From assembly GCA_946479515.1 (NCBI GenBank), contig CAMLGF010000009.1, positions 20,712 to 84,711 on the forward strand: a stretch of 64,000 bases of DNA. Direction: 5' to 3'. The notes beneath the pieces were generated by a model. The model ran no database searches. It was not told the origin of the DNA and worked only from the letters and a program-made list of their open reading frames with translations. Of the stretch, positions 26,545-35,355 are shown in pieces. The position numbers and the translations under genes were made by a program. The stretch comes from an uncultured Pseudomonadota bacterium. Its GTDB lineage: Bacteria; Pseudomonadota; Gammaproteobacteria; Steroidobacterales; Steroidobacteraceae. The stretch's first letter is position 1. The number at the start of each line of letters is the position of its first letter.

Positions 26545-27071
26545 GACTTTACCGGCTCCAGGATCGCGTCGAGATTTTGCGCGTCGCAGTAGTCCATGAA
26601 TTCCTCGCGCAGGTGCGCGAGCTGCAATCGCTTGGGAACGTTGATGATCATCTGCACGGCAAACATCTGCGCACCGGTGTGCGCCGCGGGGTAGCAGCGC
26701 GTGGAGACCTCGGCAATGTCGATGCCGCGACTGGCGCAGAAGCCCGACAGCCCGGCGACGATGCCCGACTGGTCGAGGCAGACCACGTCGATCGAATAAG
26801 GTAAGAGCTCGGTGCGCGCCGCGCGGGGCTCCGTGCGCTTCAGGTGCAGCGACAGGCCCGAGGATTCGCCCAGCCGCGCCAGCTCGCTCTCCAGCTTGGC
26901 CAGGGAATGCCAGTTGCCGCTGACCAGCAGCAGCATGGCGAATTCGTTGCCCAGCGTGACCATGCGGCTTTCGCTGATGGACCCCCCGCAGTCGGAGATG
27001 ACGCGGGTCAGGTCGTGGACCATTCCGGTTCGATCGCTGCCAATGGCGGATACGGCGAGGTGCTGCTTCAT
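26541..27071 (-). CDS. gcvR: glycine cleavage regulator GcvR (tandem ACT domains)
   Basis: A 176-residue protein of two ACT domains, the first with AIGSDRTGMVHDLTRVISDCGGS and the second with DQSGIVAGLSGFCASRGIDI. GcvR binds GcvA and keeps glycine cleavage genes off when glycine is low. ATG 27071 has no Shine-Dalgarno sequence and lies 8 nt after TACACT, another possible leaderless start. It diverges from dapA, the arrangement seen in many gammaproteobacteria. No gcvA is in the window. Confidence 0.87.
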   Translation of the reverse strand: MKQHLAVSAIGSDRTGMVHDLTRVISDCGGSISESRMVTLGNEFAMLLLVSGNWHSLAKLESELARLGESSGLSLHLKRTEPRAARTELLPYSIDVVCLDQSGIVAGLSGFCASRGIDIAEVSTRCYPAAHTGAQMFAVQMIINVPKRLQLAHLREEFMDYCDAQNLDAILEPVKS

Positions 27072-27176
27072 CCGGGCGGAGTGTACCGCACCCCTGCTGC
27101 CGAATGGCCGGCCGTCTTGCGAACCCCGGCCGCGCGCCCGTACCATGCGCGACCAAATTTTCAACCTCGGATTTTC

Positions 27177-28058
27177 ATGTACGCCGGCAGCCTGGTGGCG
27201 CTCGTGACCCCGATGCAGCCGGATGGCAGCATCGACTTCGACGCCTGGTCCCGTCTCCTCGAGTTCCAGGTCGCCAATGGCACGGCCGGCATCGTCGTTG
27301 CCGGGTCCACCGGGGAATCCGCCACCGTCACGGACGGAGAATTGCGCGAGCTGCTGGTGCGTGCGCGCCAGGTGCTGGGCACGCGTGCCTTGCTCATCGC
27401 CAATGCCGGCACCAACGGCACGGCATCTTCCGTTGAACGCGCGCGCTGGATTTCCGCACTCGACGTCGACGCGTTGCTGATCGCCTCGCCCGGTTACGTG
27501 CGGCCGACGCAGGAAGGCCTGTTCCGACACTTCGAGGCGATTGCGGTGGCATCGCGCATCCCGGTGCTGATCTACAACGTGCCGGGGCGCACCGCGGTGG
27601 ACATCCTACCCGCGACGGTCGGCCGCCTCTCGCGCGTGCCGCGCATCGTCGGTATCAAGGAAGCGGTCGGCGAGGCGGCACGCATCCGCGAATTGCTCGC
27701 GGCCTGTGCGCCGGGTTTCGCCGTGCTGAGCGGCGACGATCTGACCGCCCGGGACGCCATCGGCGTCGGCGCAGTCGGTGTGATTTCCGTGACGGCAAAT
27801 GTCGCGCCGCGCGCGATGGCCGACATGGTGGCGGCGGCCCTGAAAGGCGATCGCGCCGGTGCCACGCAGATCGACCAGCGGCTGGTGGCGCTGCATCGGA
27901 ATCTGTTCGTAGAGTCGAATCCCATCCCGGTCAAATGGGCCGTGCATCGCATGGGCCTCGCCGGCCCCGCCATTCGCCTGCCGCTGACCGAACTGTCGCC
28001 GGAGTACCATGCGGTGGTCACCGAGTCGTTGTTCGCGGCCGGCGTCAGCGTGAACTAG
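27177..28058 (+). CDS. dapA: 4-hydroxy-tetrahydrodipicolinate synthase
   Basis: A 293-residue TIM-barrel lyase that condenses pyruvate and aspartate semialdehyde, the first step specific to lysine and diaminopimelate. The Schiff-base Lys161 (IVGIKEAVGE), Tyr133 (YNVPGRT) and Thr45 (AGSTGES) fall at the E. coli positions, with Ser44 in place of Thr44. ATG 27177 begins MYAGSLVALVTPM. The lipoprotein gene follows by 26 bp. dapB for the next step is also in this window, at 60851. Confidence 0.96.
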   Translation: MYAGSLVALVTPMQPDGSIDFDAWSRLLEFQVANGTAGIVVAGSTGESATVTDGELRELLVRARQVLGTRALLIANAGTNGTASSVERARWISALDVDALLIASPGYVRPTQEGLFRHFEAIAVASRIPVLIYNVPGRTAVDILPATVGRLSRVPRIVGIKEAVGEAARIRELLAACAPGFAVLSGDDLTARDAIGVGAVGVISVTANVAPRAMADMVAAALKGDRAGATQIDQRLVALHRNLFVESNPIPVKWAVHRMGLAGPAIRLPLTELSPEYHAVVTESLFAAGVSVN

Positions 28059-28084
28059 TCGCAGTCACCAAGGTCGCAAACCCC

Positions 28085-28471
28085 ATGCGCATTGCCCACT
28101 CATTGACCATCATCGTGCTGGCCGGCCTGGCCGCGGTATCCCTGGCCGGATGTAACGGAATGCGCAGGCTCGGCAATACCGCGCTGCCGGGTCAGCCTTT
28201 CGGCCAGACGGTGAAGATCGTCTGCAAGCAGAGCAACAAGGATTACGTCGGCGCGAAGGAGATGCCGCCGCTCAAGGCGCCGGAAGGCCTCGATGCGCCC
28301 GACACGCGCAATGCGCTGCGGGTCCCGCCGCTGAATACGCCGGAGCGCGTGCGCGGTCGCGACGAGCCCTGCCTGGACGCACCGCCGCCATTCAGCACCG
28401 CCAAGGCCACGCCGACCCCGGCCGCGCCGCCCCCACCGCCGGCCAAGCCGCGCGAAGTTCCGACGGATTGA
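28085..28471 (+). CDS. short proline-rich lipoprotein in the bamC position
   Basis: A 128-residue predicted lipoprotein with signal sequence and lipobox LAGC (Cys23). The mature part has a short conserved-looking core (VKIVCKQSNKDYVGAKEM and ALRVPPL) and a Pro/Ala-rich C-terminus. It immediately follows dapA, where E. coli carries the BAM-complex lipoprotein gene bamC (nlpB). At about a third of BamC's length, it may keep only the N-terminal BamD-binding segment or may be unrelated. I do not recognise the family with certainty. Confidence 0.75.
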   Translation: MRIAHSLTIIVLAGLAAVSLAGCNGMRRLGNTALPGQPFGQTVKIVCKQSNKDYVGAKEMPPLKAPEGLDAPDTRNALRVPPLNTPERVRGRDEPCLDAPPPFSTAKATPTPAAPPPPPAKPREVPTD

Positions 28472-28545
28472 GCTTCGAAGCCCGGGTTCCCCGCTTTCCG
28501 TTATCATGCGCACCCCGTTCGATCCGTCCGATCGGCCGGGGCAGC

Positions 28546-28635
28546 GGACAGGTGGCCGAGCGGTCGAAGGCGCTTGATTGGAAGTCAAGTAACATCGCAA
28601 GGTGTTCGTGGGTTCGAATCCCACCCTGTCCGCCA
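28546..28635 (+). tRNA. tRNA-Ser (GGA anticodon), CCA encoded
   Basis: A 90-nt class II tRNA. The acceptor GGACAGG pairs with CCTGTCC, followed by discriminator G and encoded CCA. The anticodon arm CTTGA-TTGGAAG-TCAAG gives anticodon GGA, reading UCC/UCU. There is a long variable arm, and the T-loop GGTTCGAATCC is canonical. It lies 14 bp upstream of the SRP RNA gene. Confidence 0.97.
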
Positions 28636-28649
28636 CTTCTCTTTACCAT

Positions 28650-28761
28650 GGCAGTCCGTATCGGCTCCTTCGCGACGACTAGTTGTAAACCCCGTCAGGC
28701 CCGGAAGGGAGCAGCGGTAGCGGCGATGTCGGGCGCCGAAGTCCGGCTGGTGCGGGCTGCC
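28650..28761 (+). ncRNA. ffs: 4.5S signal recognition particle RNA
   Basis: The universally conserved SRP tip sequence GTCAGGCCCGGAAGGGAGC occurs at about 28696-28714. Base pairing between GGCAGTCCG (28650-28658) and CGGGCTGCC (28753-28761) closes the hairpin, giving an RNA of about 112 nt, the size of E. coli 4.5S RNA. It partners with Ffh to target membrane proteins. The ends are set from the closing stem and may be off by a few bases. The location just before dnaX is common in this group. Confidence 0.88.
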
Positions 28762-28796
28762 TCCCCTCCCGATCCAGACAAGGGACGCAGCAACGC

Positions 28797-30386
28797 ATGA
28801 GCTATCTCGCGCTGGCCCGCAAATGGCGCCCCCGTTCCTTCGCCGAGCTGGCGGGTCAGGAGCACGTGCGCGTGGCGCTGGGCAACGCGCTCACCCAGGG
28901 ACGCGTGCATCACGCGTTCCTTTTCACCGGCACGCGCGGCGTGGGCAAGACCACTATCGCGCGCATACTTTCCAAGTGCCTCAATTGCGAGACCGGGGTC
29001 ACCGCGACGCCGTGCGGCACGTGTGCCGCCTGCAAGGAGATCGACGAAGGCCGGTTCGTCGACCTGCTTGAAGTCGATGCCGCGTCCCGCACCAAGGTGG
29101 ACGACACGCGCGAGTTGCTCGAGAACGTGCAATACGCGCCGACACGCGGCCGCTTCAAGGTCTACCTGGTCGACGAAGTGCACATGCTGTCCACGCATTC
29201 TTTCAACGCGCTGCTCAAGACGCTGGAAGAGCCTCCGCCGCACGTGAAGTTCCTGCTGGCCACGACCGATCCACAGAAACTGCCGGTGACGGTGCTGTCG
29301 CGCTGCCTGCAGTTCAACCTGAAACGCCTGCCGGTGAGCCTCATCGCCGAACATCTGGCGAAGGTGCTCGATGCCGAGAAGATTCCGCACGAGCCGGTCG
29401 CCGTGCGCCTGGTGGCGCAGGCCGCGGACGGCAGCATGCGCGATGCGCTCTCGCTCACCGACCAGCTCATCGCCTTCGGCGGCGGCAAAGTGGAAGAGGC
29501 GGGTGCGCGCGCCATGCTCGGCACCATCGACCGCGATCACGTGGCGAAGATCGCGCGGGCGCTGGCCACGGGCGATGCCGCGCAACTGCTCGGCGCATCG
29601 CAGGCACTCGAAGAATTCTCTCCGGACTACGGCCAGGTGCTGGACGATCTCGCCGCATTGCTGACGCGTGTGGCCCTGCAGCAGCTGGTCCCGGCTTATG
29701 AAGGCGACGAACTCTACGACCCCGCCTTGCTGCGGGAACTGGCCGGCGTACTCGCGCCGCAAGACGTGCAGCTCTATTACCAGACGGCCATTCTCGGCCG
29801 TCGCGATCTCGGGTACGCGCCCGACCCCCGTAGCGGCTTCGACATGACCCTGGTGCGCATGCTCGCGTTCCGGCCAGCCGGCGCAGCGGCGGCCGGCACG
29901 GCTTCGGGCGGTGCGCCGCGCGCCTCCGGCGCGGACGTGGCGCCGAGATCTGCGCCGCCCTCCGTGAGCGCGGCGGCCATCGTCCGGCCGGCGTCGGCCG
30001 GGCCGATCGATCCAGTGCAGTGGTCTCGCGTGATCGGCGACCTCGATCTTGCCGGTGCGGCACGCCAGCTGGCCACCAATTGCGCGCTCATCGAGCACTC
30101 GGGCAACACGCTGCGTTTCGCCATCGATCCCAAGGTGCCGCGCACGCCCCCGCAGGTGGAAAGGCTGGTGCAGGCGCTGTCGCGCTATCTCGGCGGTCAC
30201 GTCAAGCTCGAGTTCAGCGAGGGCGCGGTGCATGTCGAGACCCCCACGCAAAGCGGCGAACGTCGCGCGGCGGAAGCGCTCGAGGCGGCACGGCGCTCGC
30301 TCGAGGAAGACCCCATGGTGCGCGAGCTCAAGTCGCGATTCGGCGCCACGCTGCATCCGGAATCGGTGCGGCCAACGGAACAATGA
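28797..30386 (+). CDS. dnaX: DNA polymerase III subunit tau/gamma
   Basis: A 529-residue clamp-loader ATPase. Walker A GTRGVGKT is at 45-52; zinc ligands Cys64, Cys73, Cys76 and Cys79 match E. coli numbering; [11 protein letters not shown] is Walker B and [11 protein letters not shown] is sensor 1. An Ala/Pro-rich linker (about 360-400) joins the C-terminal tau part that contacts the polymerase and helicase. I see no A-AAA-AAG slippery heptamer near codon 430, so a gamma form made by frameshifting is not evident. It heads the dnaX-ybaB-recR operon. Confidence 0.96.
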   Translation: MSYLALARKWRPRSFAELAGQEHVRVALGNALTQGRVHHAFLFTGTRGVGKTTIARILSKCLNCETGVTATPCGTCAACKEIDEGRFVDLLEVDAASRTKVDDTRELLENVQYAPTRGRFKVYLVDEVHMLSTHSFNALLKTLEEPPPHVKFLLATTDPQKLPVTVLSRCLQFNLKRLPVSLIAEHLAKVLDAEKIPHEPVAVRLVAQAADGSMRDALSLTDQLIAFGGGKVEEAGARAMLGTIDRDHVAKIARALATGDAAQLLGASQALEEFSPDYGQVLDDLAALLTRVALQQLVPAYEGDELYDPALLRELAGVLAPQDVQLYYQTAILGRRDLGYAPDPRSGFDMTLVRMLAFRPAGAAAAGTASGGAPRASGADVAPRSAPPSVSAAAIVRPASAGPIDPVQWSRVIGDLDLAGAARQLATNCALIEHSGNTLRFAIDPKVPRTPPQVERLVQALSRYLGGHVKLEFSEGAVHVETPTQSGERRAAEALEAARRSLEEDPMVRELKSRFGATLHPESVRPTEQ

Positions 30387-30397
30387 GGAGTAGTCAG

Positions 30398-30718
30398 ATG
30401 CGCGGTGGTGGAAACATGATGAAGCAGGCGATGGCCCTGCAGGCCAACATGAAGAAGGCGCAGGAAGAGATCGCCAACATGGAAGTGGTGGGCGAGTCCG
30501 GGGGCGGCATGGTGAAGGTGACCATGTCCGGCAAGCACGAGGTCAAGCGCGTGCAGATCGAACCGCAGGTGATCGCCGAGGACCGGGAAATGCTCGAGGA
30601 CCTGATCGCCGCGGCCATCAACGACGCCGTCAACAAGGTGGAGACCCAGTCGCAGCAGCGCATGTCCTCGGTGATGTCGGGCGTGGCGCTGCCGCCCGGG
30701 TTCAAGCTTCCCTTCTAG
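30398..30718 (+). CDS. ybaB: nucleoid-associated protein YbaB/EbfC
   Basis: A 106-residue YbaB/EbfC family DNA-binding protein. It has the Met-rich N-terminus [20 protein letters not shown], the [20 protein letters not shown] strand region, and the [10 protein letters not shown] tail. It forms dimers that coat DNA. ATG 30398 has AGGAG 8 nt upstream; ATG 30383 is less well placed. It is located between dnaX and recR, as in most proteobacteria. Confidence 0.95.
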   Translation: MRGGGNMMKQAMALQANMKKAQEEIANMEVVGESGGGMVKVTMSGKHEVKRVQIEPQVIAEDREMLEDLIAAAINDAVNKVETQSQQRMSSVMSGVALPPGFKLPF

Positions 30719-30723
30719 CGCGC

Positions 30724-31320
30724 ATGCAGCACGCCGCTCCCCTGGCACGGCTCATCGAGGCGTTGCGCGCTCTGCCAGGCGTGGGCCCGAAGACCGCGCA
30801 ACGCATGGCGTTTCACCTTCTGCAAAGTGGTCGGGCCGGCGCGCGCACGCTGGCCGATGCGCTGATCGCCGGTCTCGACAGCATCGGTCGCTGCAAGCGT
30901 TGCCGCATGCTCACCGATGCCGAACTGTGCTCGCTGTGCGCTTCGAGCGGGCGCGACACGTCGCTGCTGTGCGTGGTGGAATCACCGGCAGACGTCGTGG
31001 CCGTCGAACAGTCGGGCAGTTTCCGCGGTTGCTATTTCGTGCTGCATGGCCATCTTTCCCCGCTGGACGGCGTGGGGCCGGAACAGATCGGCGCCCGGGA
31101 ATTCGAGGCATTGCTGGCGGGCGGCGAGGTGCGTGAAGTCATCCTGGCCACCAATCCCACGGTCGAAGGTGAAGCGACCGCCCATTTCCTGGGTGAGCGC
31201 GCGGCACAGCGTGGCATCAAGGCCAGCCGTATCGCTCATGGCATCCCCATCGGCGGCGAGCTCGAGTACGTGGACGGCGGCACTCTTGCGCACGCGCTCG
31301 CCGGCCGGCAGGCCGTCTGA
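30724..31320 (+). CDS. recR: recombination mediator RecR
   Basis: A 198-residue protein with the helix-hairpin-helix [18 protein letters not shown], a zinc finger (Cys57, Cys60, Cys69, Cys72) and a Toprim domain beginning [11 protein letters not shown]. It works with RecF/RecO to load RecA on gapped DNA. It starts 5 bp after ybaB and ends 18 bp before the converging rsgA. Confidence 0.97.
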   Translation: MQHAAPLARLIEALRALPGVGPKTAQRMAFHLLQSGRAGARTLADALIAGLDSIGRCKRCRMLTDAELCSLCASSGRDTSLLCVVESPADVVAVEQSGSFRGCYFVLHGHLSPLDGVGPEQIGAREFEALLAGGEVREVILATNPTVEGEATAHFLGERAAQRGIKASRIAHGIPIGGELEYVDGGTLAHALAGRQAV

Positions 31321-31338
31321 ATCGCCGCAGGCGTCGCG

Positions 31339-32292
31339 CTAACGGCGCCGGCGTGATCCCGGGCCGCGAGCTTCGACCAGATCGGCATACAGGCGTCGCA
31401 GACGGCGGTAGCTCTCGTAGCGTCGCGCGGACATCTCGCGTTTTTCCACCGCGGCCGTGACCGCGCAACCTGGCTCCTGCAGGTGCTTGCAGTCGAGAAA
31501 CCGGCAATCGGCCGCGCGCGCCGCCAATTCCGGAAATCCCAGGGTCTTCTCGTCCAGGTGATCGATGGCCGGCGCGAAATCGCGCACGCCCGGCGAGTCG
31601 ATGAGCGTGCCGCCACCCGAGCCGCCCGGAGCCAGCTGATAGGCCTGCGAGGCGGTAGTGGTGTGCCGGCCTTCTTCGTCGCGCACCAGCTCGCCGGTGA
31701 CCACATCGTGGCCGGGAAGCAGGGCGCGCACCAGCGACGATTTGCCGACTCCGGATTGTCCCACCAGCACGCTCACGCCGATGGACAGCAGAGCGCGCAA
31801 TTCATCCAGCCCGTGTCCCGCGCGGGCCGAGCAATACACCCGACGGTACCCGGCGGCGATCAGCGCATCGATTTCGGCCTGCATGTCCACATCCGTCCCG
31901 AGATCGGATTTGTTCACGGCCAATGCGCCGTCGATGCCGGCCGCGGTGGCGGCGCATAGATAGCGGTCGACGATGAAGAAATCTGGACGCGGTACGGGCG
32001 CCACGACCACCACCAGCCGCGTGATGTTGGCCACCACCGGCTCGCTGTCGCCGCGCAGGTTGGCGCGGGCCAGCAGTGTCCGGCGCGGCAGCACGTCGAT
32101 GACCAGCACTTCGTCGTGCTTGCGGTCCGTTGCACAGCGTACCCGGTCACCGCAGACGATGGACAGCCGCCGGCCGGACGGGCGGGCGCGCATTTCACGG
32201 CCGCCGGCACGCACGCGCAGATGCCGGCCATAGGCCGCGATCACATCGGCCTCGAATGGCTGATCCGCGTCCGCAGTGGTATTGGCAGTCAT
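31339..32292 (-). CDS. rsgA: ribosome small-subunit GTPase RsgA
   Basis: A 317-residue circularly permuted GTPase that checks late 30S maturation. An N-terminal OB fold is followed by G4 (ALAVNKSD), then G1 ([11 protein letters not shown]) and G3 ([10 protein letters not shown]). The C-terminal zinc site is [17 protein letters not shown] 32292 lies 7 nt after GATACT on the minus strand with no properly spaced Shine-Dalgarno sequence. It is divergent from orn, as in E. coli and Xanthomonas. Confidence 0.96.
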   Translation of the reverse strand: MTANTTADADQPFEADVIAAYGRHLRVRAGGREMRARPSGRRLSIVCGDRVRCATDRKHDEVLVIDVLPRRTLLARANLRGDSEPVVANITRLVVVVAPVPRPDFFIVDRYLCAATAAGIDGALAVNKSDLGTDVDMQAEIDALIAAGYRRVYCSARAGHGLDELRALLSIGVSVLVGQSGVGKSSLVRALLPGHDVVTGELVRDEEGRHTTTASQAYQLAPGGSGGGTLIDSPGVRDFAPAIDHLDEKTLGFPELAARAADCRFLDCKHLQEPGCAVTAAVEKREMSARRYESYRRLRRLYADLVEARGPGSRRRR

Positions 32293-32317
32293 TCCCTGTA
32301 GTATCGCGTCATTCGAT

Positions 32318-32875
32318 ATGCCGAGCAGCGACTATCTCATCTGGATAGATCTCGAGATGACGGGCCTTAATCCCGACACCGACCTGATCATCGAGATGGC
32401 CACCATCGTCACCGATGCCAATCTCGACGTGATTGCCGAGGGCCCGGTGATCGCCATTCACCAGCCGGACACCGTGCTGGACGCCATGGACGAGTGGAAC
32501 AAGCGCACTCATGGCGCGTCGGGCCTGGTCACGCGGGTGCGCGAGAGCAAATACACCATGGCGAGCGCCGAGCAGCGGACACTGGAGTTCGTGAAGGCAC
32601 TGGTCGAACCCAACGCCTCGCCGATGTGCGGCAACAGCATCTGCCAGGACCGCCGCTTCCTGGCGCGCCACATGCCGACGCTCGAGAAGTTCTTCCACTA
32701 CCGCAATCTCGACGTGAGCACCGTGAAGGAACTGGCGCGCCGCTGGGCGCCGTCCATCATTCCGGGGTTCTCCAAGCAGGGCACGCACAAGGCGCTGGAC
32801 GACATCCAGGAGTCGATCCGCGAGCTCGCTTATTACCGCGAGCATTTCTTCGCACCCGAATTCGCGCGTCTGTGA
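32318..32875 (+). CDS. orn: oligoribonuclease
   Basis: A 185-residue DEDDh 3'-5' exonuclease that clears 2-5-nt RNAs, including pGpG from c-di-GMP breakdown. Active-site residues are Asp11 and Glu13 ([10 protein letters not shown]), [15 protein letters not shown] with the third acidic residue, and KGTHK-like [16 protein letters not shown] 32318 gives the standard N-terminus. It is functionally connected to the diguanylate cyclase at 6331. Confidence 0.97.
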   Translation: MPSSDYLIWIDLEMTGLNPDTDLIIEMATIVTDANLDVIAEGPVIAIHQPDTVLDAMDEWNKRTHGASGLVTRVRESKYTMASAEQRTLEFVKALVEPNASPMCGNSICQDRRFLARHMPTLEKFFHYRNLDVSTVKELARRWAPSIIPGFSKQGTHKALDDIQESIRELAYYREHFFAPEFARL

Positions 32876-32885
32876 GTCCGCGTCG

Positions 32886-33854
32886 ATGAACGAGCCGCTG
32901 CCCACCTTCGCCGACGTGGTGGCGGCGGCCGGGCGCATCGGGCCGCATGTCGTGCGCACCCCGGTCGTGCGCAGCGACGCATTCGATGCGCGGGTCGGCC
33001 GTCGCGTGTTCTTCAAGTGCGAGAATCTGCAGACGGGTGGGGCATTCAAGTATCGCGGCGCCATGAACGCGGTACTGCAGCTCGATCCCGCACGGACACG
33101 GCTGGTCGCCACGCATTCCTCGGGCAATCACGGCACGGCGCTGGCGCTGGCGGCAAGGGCACGTGGCATGAAGGCCGTCGTCGTCGTGCCGCGCGATTCC
33201 GCGCGCGTAAAGGTGGCGAACATCGAGGCCGCGGGCGCGTACGTGGAGTTCTGCGAACCCGGGCTCGCGGCGCGCGAGCAGAAGCTGCGCGAAGTGCTGG
33301 CGCGCGAGCCGGGTGAAATCGTGCATCCCTTCGACGATGCGAGAATCATCGCAGGGCAGGGCACGGCGGCGCTGGAGCTGCTCGCCGAAGTGCCCGAGCT
33401 CGATGTCATCAGCACGCCCGTGGGCGGCGGCGGACTCATTGGCGGTTCGGCGCTGGCGTCCAAGGCACTGGCGCCCGGCATCCGGATCGTCGGCGCCGAG
33501 CCGGCACTGGCTGACGATGCCTATCGCTCGCTGAAGTCCGGGCAGCGGTGCTCGGTCACCTCGCCCAACACCATCGCGGATGGATTGCGCGGCTCCATCG
33601 GCGCACGCAACTTCGAGCTGCTGCGTTCGCACGTGGACGAGATCGTCACCGTCAGCGAACCGCAGATCGTCGCCGCGATGAGCATCGCGCTGCAGGATCT
33701 CAAGCTGCTCATCGAGCCTTCGTCTGCCGTGGCCGTGGCAGCCGCGGTCGCGGGCGGGTTGGGGCGGCCGGGCCAGCGCGTGGGCATCGTCATCTCGGGC
33801 GGCAACGTCGATCTGGCTCTTTGCCCTTTTCTGGCTGGCAAGACCGTGGTGTAA
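32886..33854 (+). CDS. PLP-dependent threonine/serine dehydratase-like protein
   Basis: A 322-residue fold-type II PLP enzyme. The PLP lysine is Lys55 in TGGAFKYRGAM, SSGNHGTALA binds substrate carboxylate, and GGGGLIGG is the phosphate-binding glycine loop. It has no C-terminal ACT domain, so it resembles catabolic threonine dehydratase or serine racemase rather than biosynthetic IlvA. The small gap after orn (10 bp) suggests cotranscription. The substrate (Thr, Ser or hydroxy-Asp) is undecided. Confidence 0.87.
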   Translation: MNEPLPTFADVVAAAGRIGPHVVRTPVVRSDAFDARVGRRVFFKCENLQTGGAFKYRGAMNAVLQLDPARTRLVATHSSGNHGTALALAARARGMKAVVVVPRDSARVKVANIEAAGAYVEFCEPGLAAREQKLREVLAREPGEIVHPFDDARIIAGQGTAALELLAEVPELDVISTPVGGGGLIGGSALASKALAPGIRIVGAEPALADDAYRSLKSGQRCSVTSPNTIADGLRGSIGARNFELLRSHVDEIVTVSEPQIVAAMSIALQDLKLLIEPSSAVAVAAAVAGGLGRPGQRVGIVISGGNVDLALCPFLAGKTVV

Positions 33855-33901
33855 AAAATACTTTACATGGCCATCGCCGGGATGTAAGGTAAACATTACA
33901 T
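33850..33901 (+). promoter_or_regulatory. promoter with clustered TTTACA/TGTAAA palindromes before the membrane-protein/XRE pair
   Basis: Two palindromes are visible. TGTAAA-N6-TTTACA spans 33850-33867 and overlaps the stop codon of the preceding gene. ATGTAA-N8-TTACAT spans 33882-33901. TTTACA (33862-33867) and TAAGGT (33885-33890) are 17 bp apart and could be -35 and -10. A repressor bound here would cover the promoter; the XRE protein at 34558 is the obvious candidate. Confidence 0.6.
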
Positions 33902-33916
33902 AGCAGGAGACTTCTC

Positions 33917-34561
33917 ATGGGTTCGCCAGCCGGCCGCGCCTGGATGTTGTTGGGTGTCGGAGTCCTTGCAGCCATCGCGGCATTGTTTGGCCCTGCGGAG
34001 CCCTGGGGTGGCGTGAACATCGGCGCGACCGGCGGTGCCGTCTTCGTATTCACTATGGGTGGCACCATCTGGCTGTTCGCGTCTGCGGGTGAGCGAGTGT
34101 TCCCGGAGCACATGTCCGTTGCGGAACGACGCGCGTGGGTGGGCCTGGTGTTTCTCGCCATTGTGCTTGGGGCCTTCACGCGCGAGATGTGGTCGCTCTC
34201 CGGTCATTCGGCCATCCCTGAACGCATCGAGGATCTTTTCGCCCATCATTTCATCGAGCGCTACCTGCTGATCGCCATCGCCTGGGGCGTGGTTGCTCAC
34301 CTGATCGGGCGGCGCGAGGGCGGTGTCGAAGCCGATGAGCGCGATTTACGACTGCGACATCGGGCCGACCGCGCCGGCGACTGGGCGCTCACGCTGATTG
34401 TGATCGCCGGCATCGTCGTGCTGGCATTGGTTCCGCGGGCGTTGCTGTCATGGTGGCTGGCGCCCATCGTGCTGGCGAATGCGCTCGTCGGCATGCTGAT
34501 CGCCAAATCGCTGGTCGAGCACCTCGTGCTTGCGCATGCGTATCGATCGGAACACGCTTGA
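33917..34561 (+). CDS. six-TM membrane protein paired with an XRE regulator (DUF2178-like)
   Basis: A 214-residue protein with six predicted membrane helices (about 9-24, 39-56, 73-89, 114-130, 155-172, 176-198). The cytoplasmic loop EADERDLRLRHRADRAGD resembles the DERxxxIrxrA motif of DUF2178-type proteins, which commonly pair with a small XRE regulator. AGGAG lies 10 nt before ATG 33917. Its stop overlaps the regulator start by 4 bp. Function unknown; the family assignment rests on the loop motif and gene pairing. Confidence 0.72.
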   Translation: MGSPAGRAWMLLGVGVLAAIAALFGPAEPWGGVNIGATGGAVFVFTMGGTIWLFASAGERVFPEHMSVAERRAWVGLVFLAIVLGAFTREMWSLSGHSAIPERIEDLFAHHFIERYLLIAIAWGVVAHLIGRREGGVEADERDLRLRHRADRAGDWALTLIVIAGIVVLALVPRALLSWWLAPIVLANALVGMLIAKSLVEHLVLAHAYRSEHA

Positions 34562-34767
34562 GTGTCAGCAATCGCATACGGGAATGGCGACTTGCGGGCG
34601 TGCCCATGACGCAGGTGGAACTGGCCGATGCCTGCGGAGTCACCCGGCAGACCATCATCGCACTCGAAGCGGGAAAATATTCTCCGTCGCTCGAGCTTGC
34701 ATTCAAACTGGCGAATGCGCTTGGTCGCACGCTCGACGAAGTTTTTCAATACAGCGAAGAAAAATAG
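34558..34767 (+). CDS. small XRE-family regulator (YozG-like)
   Basis: A 69-residue helix-turn-helix protein: MTQVELADACGVTRQTIIAL is the HTH and EAGKYSPSLELAFKLANALG the recognition and support helices. It closely follows the pattern of YozG-type stand-alone XRE proteins. The start is TTG 34558, overlapping the previous stop as TTGA; no ATG gives a complete first helix. It probably controls its own two-gene operon through the palindromes at 33850-33901. Confidence 0.85.
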   Translation: MSVSNRIREWRLAGVPMTQVELADACGVTRQTIIALEAGKYSPSLELAFKLANALGRTLDEVFQYSEEK

Positions 34768-34812
34768 CGCCGCGCGAACCGCGTCACGTCGCATTGGCTT
34801 GAGATTTGCGTC

Positions 34813-34840
34813 TTGAATGATCGCAATGGTCCGCTATATT
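34813..34840 (+). promoter_or_regulatory. promoter for the DUF1249 gene
   Basis: TTGAAT (34813-34818) and TATATT (34835-34840) are separated by 16 bp. The ATG at 34849 is only 8 nt beyond the -10 and has no Shine-Dalgarno sequence, so transcription would begin at or next to the start codon. Confidence 0.5.
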
Positions 34841-34848
34841 CGGACCAG

Positions 34849-35325
34849 ATGATGTTGAATGACACACTCACTCTGGTTTCGTGGCGCTCTCGACCGCGCA
34901 GTTTCGTCGCGCTCATGTCGCTGTACGAGAGCAACTACCTGCGCCTCGCGTCGCTGGCCGGAAACCTTCGGCACCTCGCGGGTGCGCGTGTTTCGCGGGT
35001 GGCGGACGATTGTGACTTGCGTCTCACCGTCACCGAGCGGACACCTTACACCACCAGTCTCGATCTCACGTACCTGTTCGCAGATCCGGAAGGCCTTACC
35101 ACCTACCCCGACATGCGCGTGCGCGTGTACCACGACGCCCGGCTGGTCGAGGCGCAGGAATGGGCTCCGGAGGTGTCGGCGCAGCCTGGCAGGGCCGAGC
35201 ACGAAGTCCTGCGCCGCCTGCGCGGCGCGGCGGAGCGTGAACTGGATCAGCGTTGGGCCCGGAATACGATGCTAAATAAGTGGCTGGAGTACTGCATCGA
35301 CCGCGGCCACGGGTTTCGCGTCTAA
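34849..35325 (+). CDS. yqiB: DUF1249 protein (YqiB-like)
   Basis: A 158-residue protein matching the YqiB/DUF1249 family: LMSLYESNYLRLASLAG near the N-terminus, LRLTVTERTPYTTSLDLTYLF in the middle, MRVRVYHDARLVEAQEW, and the C-terminal NKWLEYCIDRGH. In E. coli, yqiB lies beside the ADP-ribose pyrophosphatase nudF; here that partner is missing. Function unknown. ATG 34849 or 34852 could serve; TTG 34813 lies inside the predicted -35 and is less likely. Confidence 0.8.
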   Translation: MMLNDTLTLVSWRSRPRSFVALMSLYESNYLRLASLAGNLRHLAGARVSRVADDCDLRLTVTERTPYTTSLDLTYLFADPEGLTTYPDMRVRVYHDARLVEAQEWAPEVSAQPGRAEHEVLRRLRGAAERELDQRWARNTMLNKWLEYCIDRGHGFRV

Positions 35326-35355
35326 AGACACGCTCCCGCCATCCGCGCGGAGCCC

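Noticed and set aside
27072..27176. Glycine or lysine riboswitch between gcvR and dapA
   Set aside because: The 105-bp interval is too short and lacks the conserved elements of either riboswitch.
28695..30383. A 562-codon minus-strand frame antisense to dnaX
   Set aside because: dnaX is certain and the antisense translation is compositionally biased and motif-free.
28797..30386. Programmed -1 frameshift for a gamma form of DnaX
   Set aside because: No A-rich slippery heptamer with a downstream hairpin could be seen at the expected place.
33850..34767. Membrane-protein/XRE pair as a toxin-antitoxin system
   Set aside because: The first protein is a 214-residue six-TM protein, unlike known toxins; the pair fits the DUF2178/YozG pattern better.
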